Below the pieces are notes generated by a model. It ran no database searches. It was not told where the DNA came from and worked only from the letters and a program-made list of their open reading frames with translations. A stretch of DNA of 64,000 nucleotides from Candidatus Acutalibacter stercorigallinarum (GTDB taxonomy: Bacteria; Bacillota; Clostridia; Oscillospirales; Acutalibacteraceae): positions 1 to 64,000 of the forward strand of contig DXIW01000021.1 of NCBI GenBank assembly GCA_019112625.1. Direction: 5' to 3'. Positions 17,577 to 26,000 of the stretch are shown in pieces. Position 1 is the stretch's first letter. Each line of letters starts with the position of its first letter. The position numbers and the translations under genes were made by a program.

Positions 17577-18476
17577 TTACTTCACGTCTTTTTTCTGGAA
17601 AATTGCCAGGCCCAGGCCGGTGGTCAGGGCTATGACCAAGGCGGCGTACACCGGTAAGTGCCAGGGTGTCTCCGCGTTCATGTTGACGATTTGGAAGCAC
17701 TGTCCGCCGGGGGTCAGCTCATACAGGAACTGGTATACCTGGCGCTTGAACCCCGAGATGTAGCTGGGATTAGGGGCCGGGTCGGCCATTCGAATGGTCC
17801 CGTCCTGCCCAAAAATCAGACCTCCCTGGAGCATTTCCGGTTGGGACAGGTTAAGGGTCAAAAATTGGGCGAGAAAATAAAGCGCAAAGGCGAGTACGAT
17901 GCACGATGCCGCTGCCACCGCTCGGTTAGAGACGGCCATCGTCACCATAGTGAACAGGGATACGCAGGCCCAGGTGGTGATCAGGGAAAAAATTCCATAC
18001 ATGACCAAGGTGGAAGGTTCTGTCTCACCAAACCCCTTCAGCATAGGCACACCTACACACAGGCCGGTCAAGATCCCCGCCGCCGAAGCGGCCGTACCGT
18101 ACAGCCCATTGACGGCCAGGTTCCCCAAGTAGATCTGGGACCTGCTCCGGCCCACGATCAATTTGTTGCGCAAAACGCCGTCGCCGTATTCGGGACCCAA
18201 GAACAAGGAGCAGAACACGCCGCAAGAAATCAAATTGGCCAGTACATATTGAAAAAAGAAGTAGTTTAGCGGATATGTGGAAACCTGTTCCGCATACTCC
18301 ACGGTCATGTAGCCTTCCTCCTGGGTCACTTCCGAAGTGGAGCCCTCCAAGGATATCGTTTGCGGGATGGCCTGCATGTAACACAGCGTTAGCGCTGCCA
18401 CGAGGAGCACCAGCAGGATATAAAACAATTTGGAATATCTCAGCCGGTACACGCCGGCGGAAATCAAATTACTCAC
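17577..18476 (-). CDS. ABC-2 type permease A, lantibiotic-immunity-like
   Basis: 299 aa from GTG 18476. An earlier in-frame GTG exists at 18485, but the later one has GGGAGG at the correct 7-nt distance and gives an N-terminus (MSNLISAGVYRLRYSKLFY) that aligns with its paralogue. Six membrane helices; a longer outside loop after TM1 (residues about 35-70). It overlaps the ATPase stop by 8 bp, indicating translational coupling. Confidence 0.85.
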   Translation of the reverse strand: MSNLISAGVYRLRYSKLFYILLVLLVAALTLCYMQAIPQTISLEGSTSEVTQEEGYMTVEYAEQVSTYPLNYFFFQYVLANLISCGVFCSLFLGPEYGDGVLRNKLIVGRSRSQIYLGNLAVNGLYGTAASAAGILTGLCVGVPMLKGFGETEPSTLVMYGIFSLITTWACVSLFTMVTMAVSNRAVAAASCIVLAFALYFLAQFLTLNLSQPEMLQGGLIFGQDGTIRMADPAPNPSYISGFKRQVYQFLYELTPGGQCFQIVNMNAETPWHLPVYAALVIALTTGLGLAIFQKKDVK

Positions 18477-19383
18477 CCCGCTCACCTCCCACCAGGTTGA
18501 TAAAGTAGCTCTCCAGGCTCTCGTCCCGCTCCTTGAGGGAGAGGAGCTGGCAGCCCTTCTGGCTCAGGGCCTCCACCAGCTGGGTGACGTTCACCTGCTG
18601 GTAGATGTCCACCTGGTTATCCCCGGCCACGGCGTAGGGCAGGCCCAGCTGGTCCAGCACAAGGCACAGGGCGTGGGCGTCGGTGACAGTGGCCCGCAAG
18701 CACTTGCGGCAGGCGGCCTCCACCTCCTGGGCGGTGACCTGCCGCACCAGCCGGCCCCCGTCCAAAAAGCCGTAGTGGGTGGCCAGCTTCGCCAGCTCGT
18801 CCAATATGTGGGAGGAGATGAGCACCGTGATCTGCCGCTCCCGGTTGAGCTGTAAGATCAGCTCCCGCATCTCCACGATGCCCTGGGGGTCCAGGCCGTT
18901 GGTGGGCTCGTCCAGCACCAGGAAGTCCGGGTCGCCGCACAGGGCCACGGCGATGCCCAGCCGCTGCTTCATGCCCAGGGAGAAGTGCCCGGCCTTTTTC
19001 TTCCCGGTATTTGACAGGCCCACCAGCTCCAATAGCCCGTCGATGCCCCGGTCCTCCGGCAGGCCCAGCACCCGGTATTGCAGCTTCAGGTTCTGCTCTG
19101 CGGTCATGTCCGGGTAGAGGGAGGGGGTCTCCACCACCGCGCCCATCCGCCGCCGTGCCCGGTGGAGGGCCTTGTCCCCCAGCCGCGCCCCGTACAGGGT
19201 GTAGTCCCCGGCGGTGGGCTCCTGCAGGCCGCAGATCACCCGGATGAGGGTGGTCTTGCCCGCGCCGTTTTTGCCCACCAGGCCGTAGATGGCCCCCTTG
19301 GGCACGTGCATGTTTACGTTTTCCAGGGCGGTAAAGCGCCGGTAGCGCTTGCACAGCCCATAGGTCTGCAAAACTGCTTCCAT
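18469..19383 (-). CDS. ABC transporter ATPase, LanF/CprA-like
   Basis: 304 aa. ATG 19383 has AAGGAGG 8 nt upstream and is preferred over the in-frame upstream start at 19413. Walker A GKNGAGKTT, signature FSLGMKQRLGIA, Walker B LVLDEPTNGLDP, H-loop SSHILDEL, then a C-terminal ~90-residue extension typical of BcrA/LanF proteins. It powers the two permeases that follow. Known relatives give immunity to bacitracin or lantibiotics. Confidence 0.88.
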   Translation of the reverse strand: MEAVLQTYGLCKRYRRFTALENVNMHVPKGAIYGLVGKNGAGKTTLIRVICGLQEPTAGDYTLYGARLGDKALHRARRRMGAVVETPSLYPDMTAEQNLKLQYRVLGLPEDRGIDGLLELVGLSNTGKKKAGHFSLGMKQRLGIAVALCGDPDFLVLDEPTNGLDPQGIVEMRELILQLNRERQITVLISSHILDELAKLATHYGFLDGGRLVRQVTAQEVEAACRKCLRATVTDAHALCLVLDQLGLPYAVAGDNQVDIYQQVNVTQLVEALSQKGCQLLSLKERDESLESYFINLVGGERGE

Positions 19384-19463
19384 GTGTGATACCTCCTTGC
19401 GGTTTGGTACCATGTTACCAGGGAATGGTCAAGAAACCGGCAAAGAAAAGGGTCAAGATTTCG

Positions 19464-20132
19464 TCAAGATTTGGGCTCTCCCAGCAGGAACCCAATGCCC
19501 CACACCGACTGGATGCAGTCCCCGGCCCCGGCGTCCCGCAGCTTTTTCCGCAGGTTGCTCACGTGCTGCTTTAAGGAGCTCTCGGTGCAGTCCGGAGTGT
19601 CCTGGCTGATGGAGTCCAAAATCACCGACTTGGCCACCGCCCGCCCCTGGTTTTGCAGCAGCAGCTTTAACAGCGCGTACTCCGTCCGGGTCAGGTGGAC
19701 GGGAGTGCCGCCCACCGTGACCTGGCGGCTGGTCTCGTCCAATTCCAGGCCCTCCCACCGCAGCACCGGGGAGCAGGGCGTCCGGCGCTCCCGCAGCCGC
19801 ACCTGAATGCGGGCCAACAGCTCGGGAATCTCAAAGGGTTTGGTCAAATAGTCCGCCGCCCCGCCCAGGAGCAGCTTCACCTTGTCCTCCACCCCGGCCT
19901 TGGCGGTGAGGACAATCACCGGCACGCCGGCGAGATGGGGCAGCACCTCCTCCCCGGAGAGCCCGGGGAGCATGAGATCCAGCAGGGCCAGGTCGGGCTT
20001 TTCCCGCTGGAAAAGGTACAGGGCCTCGGTGCCGGAATAGGCCCGACGCACAATGTAGCCCGCTTTGGTCAGGACCTCCTCCAGCAGGTTGCCGATGGGC
20101 AGGTCGTCCTCGATGACGGCGATGGTGTTCAC
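19464..20132 (-). CDS. OmpR-family response regulator
   Basis: 222 aa from GTG 20132, chosen because AAAGGAGGG precedes it and the receiver domain starts at once (NTIAVIEDD); the longer frame to 20216 adds only leader sequence. Receiver with phosphorylatable Asp52 (LALLDLMLPG) and Lys in LTKPF; winged helix with LTRTEYALLKLLL and LKQHVSNLRKKLR. First gene of the exporter operon; it presumably activates that operon with the kinase encoded at the far end. Confidence 0.88.
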   Translation of the reverse strand: MNTIAVIEDDLPIGNLLEEVLTKAGYIVRRAYSGTEALYLFQREKPDLALLDLMLPGLSGEEVLPHLAGVPVIVLTAKAGVEDKVKLLLGGAADYLTKPFEIPELLARIQVRLRERRTPCSPVLRWEGLELDETSRQVTVGGTPVHLTRTEYALLKLLLQNQGRAVAKSVILDSISQDTPDCTESSLKQHVSNLRKKLRDAGAGDCIQSVWGIGFLLGEPKS

Positions 20133-20153
20133 AGCGCTCCCTCCTTTCCTATC

Positions 20154-20182
20154 AGGGTAGCGGAGTTTTACCCGGTTGTCAA
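20154..20182 (-). promoter_or_regulatory. Promoter of the CprABC-like operon
   Basis: Minus strand TTGACA (20177-20182), 17-bp spacer, TACCCT (20154-20159), 21 bp before the GTG at 20132. The poor -10 suggests a need for activation. Confidence 0.4.
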
Positions 20183-20211
20183 GGGTGGGTAATTCAGAAC
20201 GCGCCGTCAAA

Positions 20212-20267
20212 TTCACCGACCTTGGGGTGAAAGTTTACCTATTTTCACGGTTGATTTTCCGGTGAAA
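20212..20267. promoter_or_regulatory. Array of TTCAC/GTGAA dyads around the esterase promoter
   Basis: Two inverted repeats: TTCACC (20212-20217)/GGTGAA (20226-20231) and TTTCAC (20243-20248)/GTGAAA (20262-20267). The second brackets the -35 of the esterase promoter. Candidate operators for a dimeric regulator that is not identified here. Confidence 0.4.
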
Positions 20268-20278
20268 TTTATTATAAT
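20251..20278 (+). promoter_or_regulatory. Promoter of the carboxylesterase gene
   Basis: TTGATT (20251-20256), 16-bp spacer, perfect TATAAT (20273-20278), 40 bp before the GTG at 20319. Confidence 0.55.
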
Positions 20279-20318
20279 GTTATCAAATGCAACCGAATTT
20301 CGTTTGGGAGGTACTGCT

Positions 20319-21899
20319 GTGAAAGAATTTGTGATGAACAAAACATCCCCCATTGTGGAGACCGGGAAAGGCAAGCTGCGGGGCTTCCGCTACGACGGGG
20401 TGGACCACTTCTACGGCATCCGCTACGCCAAGGCCAAGCGGTTCCAGATGCCCGAGCCCATCGCCCCCTGGGAGGGGGTAAAGGACGCGGGCAGCTACGG
20501 GATGATCTGCCCGGTGCTCTCTGAGCCCATGCCCACCGGCGAGGTGATGATCCCCCACCGGTTCTGGCCCAGCTCGGAACACTGCCAGTACCTGAACGTC
20601 TGGACCGACGCCTGCGACCCTGCCGCCAAGAAGCCGGTGCTGTTCTGGATTCACGGGGGCGGGTACGCCGCCGGCTCCTCCATCGAGCAGGTGTCCTACG
20701 ACGGCTTCAACCTGGCGAAAAAAGACGGTGTTGTGGTGGTCACGGTAAACCACCGGCTCAACGCCTTCGGCTATCTGGACATGTCCGACTTCGGTGAGAA
20801 GTATTGGAACAGCGTGAACGTGGGCATGGCCGACCTGGTGGAGGCCCTCCGCTGGGTAAAGGAGAATATCGCGGCCTTTGGCGGCGACCCGGAGAACGTC
20901 ACCATCTTCGGCCAGTCCGGCGGCGGCGCCAAGGTCACCGTGCTGGGGCAGATCCCCGAAGCCGAGGACCTGTTCCAGAAGATGATCGTTATGTCCGGCG
21001 TTATCCCCGCCGGGGATTTTGACTCCACCTGCTCCCCCAAGGAGCTGGTGCTGGAGATTTTGCAGGCCCTGCAGATCGACGAAAAGGACGCCGAGAAGCT
21101 GGAAAAGGTGCCTGTGCCCCAGTTTATCTGGGCGGTGAACAAGGCCTGCGCCGCTTTGGAGCGCCAGGGCAAGCGGGTCAACTGGTCCCCCCAGCCTAAC
21201 AAGTATTACACCTGCGACCCCCTGGCCGGGGACTTCTCCGCCTCCTCCCTGAAAAAGCCCACCATGGTGGGCAGCGTTATCGCGGAGTTTACCGCCTTTG
21301 CCCCCCAGGGCGAGCGGCTGAGCCTGCCGGTGCCGGAGCGGGAGGCCCTGATCAAGGCCCACTTCGGCGAGGAGGGCGGCCAGAAGGTGCTGGAGGCCTT
21401 CCGCAAGGCCTTCCCCCACACCAACGAGGCCTTCGCCCCCGACTACGACCTGTTCTTCCTGCCCGCCACCCTGGAATACACCGCCAAGAAGGCCAAGGAG
21501 GCCAGCGCCCCGGTGTACAACTACCTGTTCGCCAAGGTGTTTGACTTCGACGGGGGACGGCCGGCCTGGCACTGCTCCGACATCCCCTATTTCTTCCACA
21601 ACGGCGCCCTGGTGCCTATATGCCAGCAGGAGAACGGGGACATGCTGGACGCCGTCATGTCCGGGGCCTTTGTGAACTTCGCCCGCACCGGTGACCCCAA
21701 CTGCGACGGCCTGCCCCAGTGGGACAAGTGTGAGGTGGGCAAGCTGGTCACTATGGTGTTCGACGACACCTGCGAGGCCAAGGTGAACCTCCACGACGAG
21801 CTGCTGCCCCTGGCGCAGGCCTATAAGCCCGCCTTTGTGCCCCAGCCCAAACCCGCGGAGGACGAGGACGAAGAGGGCGGCAGCGCCTGGGTCTTTTAA
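20319..21899 (+). CDS. Type-B carboxylesterase
   Basis: 526 aa from GTG 20319, with GGGAGG 7 nt upstream; the ATG at 20262 overlaps the promoter and is rejected. Alpha/beta hydrolase of the carboxylesterase/para-nitrobenzyl esterase family: oxyanion loop HGGG at 112-115, nucleophile Ser200 in FGQSGGGAKV, and likely catalytic His in RPAWHCSDIPYFF. The acidic C-terminus (AEDEDEEGGSAW) is unusual. No signal peptide, so cytoplasmic. It precedes the fructosamine genes, but a hairpin and a separate promoter suggest an independent unit. Physiological ester unknown. Confidence 0.88.
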   Translation: MKEFVMNKTSPIVETGKGKLRGFRYDGVDHFYGIRYAKAKRFQMPEPIAPWEGVKDAGSYGMICPVLSEPMPTGEVMIPHRFWPSSEHCQYLNVWTDACDPAAKKPVLFWIHGGGYAAGSSIEQVSYDGFNLAKKDGVVVVTVNHRLNAFGYLDMSDFGEKYWNSVNVGMADLVEALRWVKENIAAFGGDPENVTIFGQSGGGAKVTVLGQIPEAEDLFQKMIVMSGVIPAGDFDSTCSPKELVLEILQALQIDEKDAEKLEKVPVPQFIWAVNKACAALERQGKRVNWSPQPNKYYTCDPLAGDFSASSLKKPTMVGSVIAEFTAFAPQGERLSLPVPEREALIKAHFGEEGGQKVLEAFRKAFPHTNEAFAPDYDLFFLPATLEYTAKKAKEASAPVYNYLFAKVFDFDGGRPAWHCSDIPYFFHNGALVPICQQENGDMLDAVMSGAFVNFARTGDPNCDGLPQWDKCEVGKLVTMVFDDTCEAKVNLHDELLPLAQAYKPAFVPQPKPAEDEDEEGGSAWVF

Positions 21900-21935
21900 G
21901 AGAAACAGCCGGGACCACCGGTTTGGCAGCAGGCG

Positions 21936-21964
21936 AAAGGCCAGGTCATGGACCCGGCCTTTCC
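21936..21964 (+). terminator. Probable terminator after the esterase
   Basis: AAAGGCC...GGCCTTT outer stem with GGTC/GACC inside. The following T run is minimal, so strength is uncertain. Confidence 0.55.
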
Positions 21965-22002
21965 CGCGCTTCCGGCGGGAGGAGGAAAATTCCCCCCACG
22001 CC

Positions 22003-22031
22003 TTTACGGCGGCGGCCCGGTCCGGTATAAT
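22003..22031 (+). promoter_or_regulatory. Promoter of the fructosamine operon
   Basis: TTTACG (22003-22008), 17-bp spacer, perfect TATAAT (22026-22031), about 65 bp before the ATG at 22097. Confidence 0.5.
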
Positions 22032-22096
22032 GGGGGTGACGGATGTGCCGCGGCGGCCCTGCCCCCGCGGAAAAGTCTGGACCAAGGAGGCATACC

Positions 22097-22888
22097 ATGA
22101 AATTCGCGGCGGTAGGCAGCAACTGCATCGACTACTATGAAAATCTGAACGGGGGAACGGCCTTCCCCGGCGGGGGCCCGGTGAACATGGCGGTGTACGC
22201 CGCCCGGCTGGGGGCCCAGAGCGCCTATGTGGGCCCGGTGGGCAGCGACCCGTTCGGGGACCTGCTGCGCCGGGCGGTGGCGGAAAAAGGGGTGGATGTG
22301 TCCCGCCTGCGCCAAAAGCCGGGCAAGACCGCCATCACCCAGGTGCTGCTGGAGGACGGCGACCGGGTGCTGGGGGACTACGACGAGGGGGTGCTGGAGG
22401 ACTACCGCCTGAGCCCGGAGGACCTGGATTTCCTCCAGGGGTTCGACGTGGTGGTGTGCGACCTGTGGGGCAAGGTGGGCGGCCAGTTCCGGGAGCTGCA
22501 GGCCCGGGGCGTGCCCACGGCTTTCGACGGGGCGGACCGGCCGGAGGACCCGGCCTGCCGGGAGGCGCTGCCCTATACGGACTACCTGTTCTTCTCCGCC
22601 CGGGAGGACACCCCCGCCCTGCGGCGGCAGATGCAGGGCTACGCCGCCCGGGGGCCCAAACTGGTCACCGCCACCCTGGGGGAGCGGGGCAGCCTGTGCT
22701 GGGACGGGGAGCGGTTCCACAGCTTTGGCGTGGCGCCCTGCCCCCAGGTGGTGGATACCCTGGGAGCGGGGGACAGCTATATCGCCGGGTTTTTGGTGGC
22801 CTACGCCCAGGGGCAGCCTATCGAGGCGGCCATGGAGGCCGGTGCCCGGAACGCCTCGGAAACGCTGGGCTATTTCGGGGCATGGTAA
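22097..22888 (+). CDS. frlD: Fructoselysine 6-kinase-like PfkB sugar kinase
   Basis: 263 aa, ATG 22097 behind AAGGAGG. PfkB/ribokinase family with catalytic DTLGAGDSYIAGF near residue 223. Beyond the family core it matches FrlD in regions that other PfkB kinases lack: a DGDRVLGDYDEGVLEDY stretch near residue 85-105 and a C-terminus ending in GAW. Known reaction: ATP-dependent phosphorylation of fructoselysine or a similar fructosamine at C6. The deglycase gene follows 26 bp downstream, giving a two-step route from Amadori compounds to glucose 6-phosphate and free amino acid. Confidence 0.82.
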   Translation: MKFAAVGSNCIDYYENLNGGTAFPGGGPVNMAVYAARLGAQSAYVGPVGSDPFGDLLRRAVAEKGVDVSRLRQKPGKTAITQVLLEDGDRVLGDYDEGVLEDYRLSPEDLDFLQGFDVVVCDLWGKVGGQFRELQARGVPTAFDGADRPEDPACREALPYTDYLFFSAREDTPALRRQMQGYAARGPKLVTATLGERGSLCWDGERFHSFGVAPCPQVVDTLGAGDSYIAGFLVAYAQGQPIEAAMEAGARNASETLGYFGAW

Positions 22889-22914
22889 CAGGATTGGAGA
22901 AAGGAGCGAGAAAG

Positions 22915-23982
22915 ATGGCATATCAAGGGACAGCGCTGTGGCGGGAGCCGGAGGGCCCCTGCCTGCGGAATTTCAACGAGAGGAAAGCGGTGGACAGCGT
23001 CAACGGGGCGTTGGCCCTGCGGCCCCAGATCGAGCGGATCGTGGACCAGCTGTGGGAGGAGGGCTTCGACGGCATCTGGTACATGGGCATCGGGGGCACC
23101 TGGGCCTCGGCGCTGCAGGCGGAGGTGTACCTGCGGGGCAAGACCGCCCTGCCTGTGTACGCGGAAAACGCCGCCGAGTTCCTCACCACAGGGAACCGGC
23201 GGTTTACCAGCCGGTCGGTGCTGGTGTACTCCTCGGTCTCCGGGAACACCAAGGAGATGGTGGAGCTGGTGGACAAGGTGAAGGCCCTGGGCGCCAGGGT
23301 GGTCGCCTTTATCGACACCCCCGGCTCGGCCCTTACCCAGCCGGGAAAGTGGGATCACCTGATCTGCTACCCCCAGAACGAGCAGCTGAAATTCTACATG
23401 GTGGCAAACTACCTGCTGTACAAAAACGGGGAGTTCCCCGATTATGAGCAGTACAACCGGGAGATGGAGGCCCACCTGGCCCAGGACCTGGCGGACATCG
23501 AGAAGGCGTGCGACGCCTGGGCCTATGACTACGCCAAAAAGAAGGCGGCCTTCGCAAAGGAGCGCCCGGACCTGCCCCACTACTTCATCGGCGCGGGGAA
23601 CCAGTATGGGGCCACCTACTCCTACGCCATGTGCTACTGGGAGGAGCAGCTGTGGATCCGGACAAAGTCCATCAGCTGCGGGGAGTTCTTCCACGGCATG
23701 CAGGAGATCATTGTGGCAGACACCCCGGTGACCCTCTTCCTGGGGGAGGACGAGCAGCGCCCCCTGGGGGAGCGGGTGGCCAGGTTTTTGCCGAAAGTCT
23801 GCGGCAACTACACCATCATCGACACGAAAGAGCTGCCCATGCCCGGCATCAGCCCGAAGTTCCGAGGGAGTCTGTCCCACCTGATGATGCACGGGGTTAA
23901 CAACCGGGTAGACGCCTATCTGGAGCTGTTTTTGCGCCACCCCCTGTCCATCCGGCGGTATTACCGGCAGTTCGACTATTGA
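22915..23982 (+). CDS. frlB: Fructosamine 6-phosphate deglycase (FrlB-like SIS protein)
   Basis: 355 aa, ATG 22915 behind AAAGGAG. Two SIS domains, with GIGGTWASA near residue 58, SSVSGNTKEMVEL near 104 and GEFFHGMQEII near 257; the last corresponds to the E-F-HGP region of FrlB. The C-terminus HPLSIRRYYRQFDY resembles that of FrlB. Known reaction: isomerisation-driven cleavage of 6-phosphofructosamines to glucose 6-phosphate plus amine. Glucosamine-6-phosphate synthase is excluded because there is no glutaminase domain. No dedicated transporter is adjacent, so uptake must use another locus. The exact amine (lysine, asparagine or other) is not determined by sequence. Confidence 0.8.
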   Translation: MAYQGTALWREPEGPCLRNFNERKAVDSVNGALALRPQIERIVDQLWEEGFDGIWYMGIGGTWASALQAEVYLRGKTALPVYAENAAEFLTTGNRRFTSRSVLVYSSVSGNTKEMVELVDKVKALGARVVAFIDTPGSALTQPGKWDHLICYPQNEQLKFYMVANYLLYKNGEFPDYEQYNREMEAHLAQDLADIEKACDAWAYDYAKKKAAFAKERPDLPHYFIGAGNQYGATYSYAMCYWEEQLWIRTKSISCGEFFHGMQEIIVADTPVTLFLGEDEQRPLGERVARFLPKVCGNYTIIDTKELPMPGISPKFRGSLSHLMMHGVNNRVDAYLELFLRHPLSIRRYYRQFDY

Positions 23983-24005
23983 GGTTTATCATTAAAACAT
24001 CGCGG

Positions 24006-24034
24006 AAAAGGCCGGGCCATGGACCCGGCCTTTT
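24006..24034 (+). terminator. Terminator of the fructosamine operon
   Basis: Perfect 11-bp stem AAAAGGCCGGG / CCCGGCCTTTT with a 7-nt loop. Confidence 0.85.
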
Positions 24035-24094
24035 CTATGTCACCGCATGGAAAGCGGCGGCCCGGCGCCAATGTTCAGCTCCCCGTCACACAGG

Positions 24095-24127
24095 CTTTAG
24101 GCTGGCTTTAGGGCAGGCGGCTACACT
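24095..24127 (+). promoter_or_regulatory. Regulon box A: CTTTAG direct repeat plus -10, sigma-like/MacA operon
   Basis: CTTTAG (24095-24100), 5 nt, CTTTAG (24106-24111), 10 nt, TACACT (24122-24127). No -35 hexamer is needed in this geometry, since the activator box overlaps the -35 position. A GCAGC/GCTGC palindrome (24137-24148) begins the transcript. The same arrangement occurs at three other sites in this window. Confidence 0.75.
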
Positions 24128-24175
24128 GGAAAAGCAGCAGCATGCTGCGCAGTCCAGCTGTAGGAGGAAACTATC

Positions 24176-25987
24176 GTGGATCAAGAGCTCTATAGCGCAC
24201 TGAAAAAAGGAAAGCCCCACACCGTGGAGAAACTGATACAGGAACACCTGGCCCGGTCCTGGTTCCTCTGTCAGGAGACCACCATGGACAGCGCCATGGC
24301 GGTGCCCCTGTTGCTCTCGTCTTGGGAGCGGGCCCTGGCCGCCTGCCGGGAGGACACCCCGCCGGCCGCCGGCAGCTTTTTGGAGCTGCTGTCCGGGGAG
24401 GTTTTGGCCGGCTACCTGGACGGGGTGGAGCCCGACGGGGACTGGGCGGACCTGCCCGAGCCCCAGCTGCCCCACAAGTACCGCCTGTGTTCCGCAGAGC
24501 TGCGGGCCGTCTCGCCGGACCGGCGGCCGGTGTACCTGGCCCATACCCTGGGCGGGTCCAGTATCCGGGCCCTGGCGGAGGTCATCGGCTCCTCCTATGA
24601 GGAGACAGAGGACCTCATCAAGCGGGCGGAGCGGGAGGTCATCGAGTCCCACGGCTCGATGGACAAGACCCAGCGGGCCGCCCTGGTGCGGCTCTTCACC
24701 GAATTCAAGAGCCCCCAGAGCGAGGCCTTCCAGCAGATGGAGGTGCCCCAGCGGCTGGAGGACGCCCTGCGCCACCAGCTGCAGCTGCGGCCGGGGGCCG
24801 TGCAGAGGCCTGCCCAGAAGCCGGCCCGGCAGCCTGCTGCCCCCAAAGCCGCCCCCAAACCGGGGAAGGAGAGCAAGTCCGGAGCGAAAAAGCCCGCCTC
24901 CGCCCCGGCGAAGCCAACAGTCCACAAGCCCGCCCGGCAGCCCTTCCCGGTGGGGAAGGTGGCGGCCATCTGCGTGGTGGCTGTGGCGGTGGCCCTGCTG
25001 GCTGTGGTGCTGTACCAGCGGCTGGGGGTGTCCGCCCAGGCCGCCAGCGTCACCACCTACGAGGTCGCCGCGGTCTCCTACGGGGATGTGGACACCACCA
25101 TCAGCGGCAGCGGCACCTTGAGTCCTGTCTCCCAGGACACCCTGACAGCGGCGGCGCCGGTGACCCTGACGGCGGTAAACTACGCCGCCGGGGACGCGGT
25201 GGAGTCCGGCACAGTCCTGGCCACCGGGGAGGATGAGCTGGGGGAGACGGTGGACTACACCGCCCCCTACGACTGTGTGCTGCTGGAAGTGCCCGCAGCC
25301 GCCGGTGACACCCTGGCCGCCGGGGAGGAGGTGGCCATGGTCATGGGCAAGGACGGCTTCACCATGGGCATCGCCGTGGATGAGCAGGATATCGCCCTCA
25401 TCGAAGTGGGCCAGGAGGCCTCCTTTACCATCGACGCCATCGAGGACGGGGAGGAGATCACCGGCTCCATCTCCCAGGTGTCGTATAACGGCAGCTCCAA
25501 CGGCAGCGCCACCGCCTACCAGATCACCGCGAAAATCGCCTACGTGGAAGGGGTGTACCCGGGTATGAGCGCCTCCGCCCAGATTGTGGTGGAGGAGAGC
25601 GGCGAGGGCCTGCTGGTGCCCATGGAGGCGGTGCAGACCTCCGGCGATGAGAATTATGTCTACCTGGCCCCCGGCGACGGGGAGGAGGGCGCCGAGTACG
25701 AGGAAGAGGACATCGACCTGTCCGCCCTCACCCAGGTGACGGTGGAGGCCGGGGACTCCGACGGCAGCTACATGCTGGTGGAGTGTGACGATCTCAGCGA
25801 GGGCGACCTGATCCTGGTGCCCCACCTCACCTCCACGGCCGCCGGCTCCGGCAGCGGGGACAGCGGCGGCATGGGCGGCTTCGGCGGGTCCTTCCCCGGC
25901 GGCATGGACTTCGGCGACTTCGACTTCAGTAATTTCGATCCCAGCACCATGCCCCAGGGCGGCAGCTTCCCGGGGATGAGCAGCTGA
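24176..25987 (+). CDS. MacA-like exporter adaptor fused to a cytoplasmic ECF-sigma-like domain
   Basis: 603 aa from GTG 24176 behind GGAGGAAAC. Residues 1-160 have no signal peptide and read like an ECF sigma factor: a region-2-like helical segment with a conserved Trp (about 1-60) and a region-4-like helix-turn-helix (DRRPVYLAHTLGG, then IRALAEVIGSSYEETEDLI, about 115-155). A Pro/Ala/Lys-rich linker (205-258) leads to one membrane helix (261-281). Residues 295-550 form a MacA/HlyD adaptor with lipoyl-like and barrel segments, and 555-603 is a Gly/Ser/Phe-rich tail. It heads an operon with a MacB-type ATPase and permease. The adaptor call is firm; the sigma resemblance is by eye and needs profile confirmation. 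Confidence 0.75.
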   Translation: MDQELYSALKKGKPHTVEKLIQEHLARSWFLCQETTMDSAMAVPLLLSSWERALAACREDTPPAAGSFLELLSGEVLAGYLDGVEPDGDWADLPEPQLPHKYRLCSAELRAVSPDRRPVYLAHTLGGSSIRALAEVIGSSYEETEDLIKRAEREVIESHGSMDKTQRAALVRLFTEFKSPQSEAFQQMEVPQRLEDALRHQLQLRPGAVQRPAQKPARQPAAPKAAPKPGKESKSGAKKPASAPAKPTVHKPARQPFPVGKVAAICVVAVAVALLAVVLYQRLGVSAQAASVTTYEVAAVSYGDVDTTISGSGTLSPVSQDTLTAAAPVTLTAVNYAAGDAVESGTVLATGEDELGETVDYTAPYDCVLLEVPAAAGDTLAAGEEVAMVMGKDGFTMGIAVDEQDIALIEVGQEASFTIDAIEDGEEITGSISQVSYNGSSNGSATAYQITAKIAYVEGVYPGMSASAQIVVEESGEGLLVPMEAVQTSGDENYVYLAPGDGEEGAEYEEEDIDLSALTQVTVEAGDSDGSYMLVECDDLSEGDLILVPHLTSTAAGSGSGDSGGMGGFGGSFPGGMDFGDFDFSNFDPSTMPQGGSFPGMSS

Positions 25988-26000
25988 GGAGGCGCGGCAC

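Noticed and set aside
18476..18485. GTG 18485 as start of the first lantibiotic-type permease
   Set aside because: It lies inside the ribosome site region; GTG 18476 has the right spacing and aligns with the paralogue's start.
15828..20132. BceAB-type bacitracin module
   Set aside because: The permeases are two ~290-residue six-helix ABC-2 proteins, not one large FtsX-type BceB; a LanFEG/CprABC arrangement fits better.
22915..23982. Glucosamine-6-phosphate synthase or deaminase for the SIS protein
   Set aside because: No glutaminase domain, and the C-terminus and the kinase partner match fructosamine deglycases.
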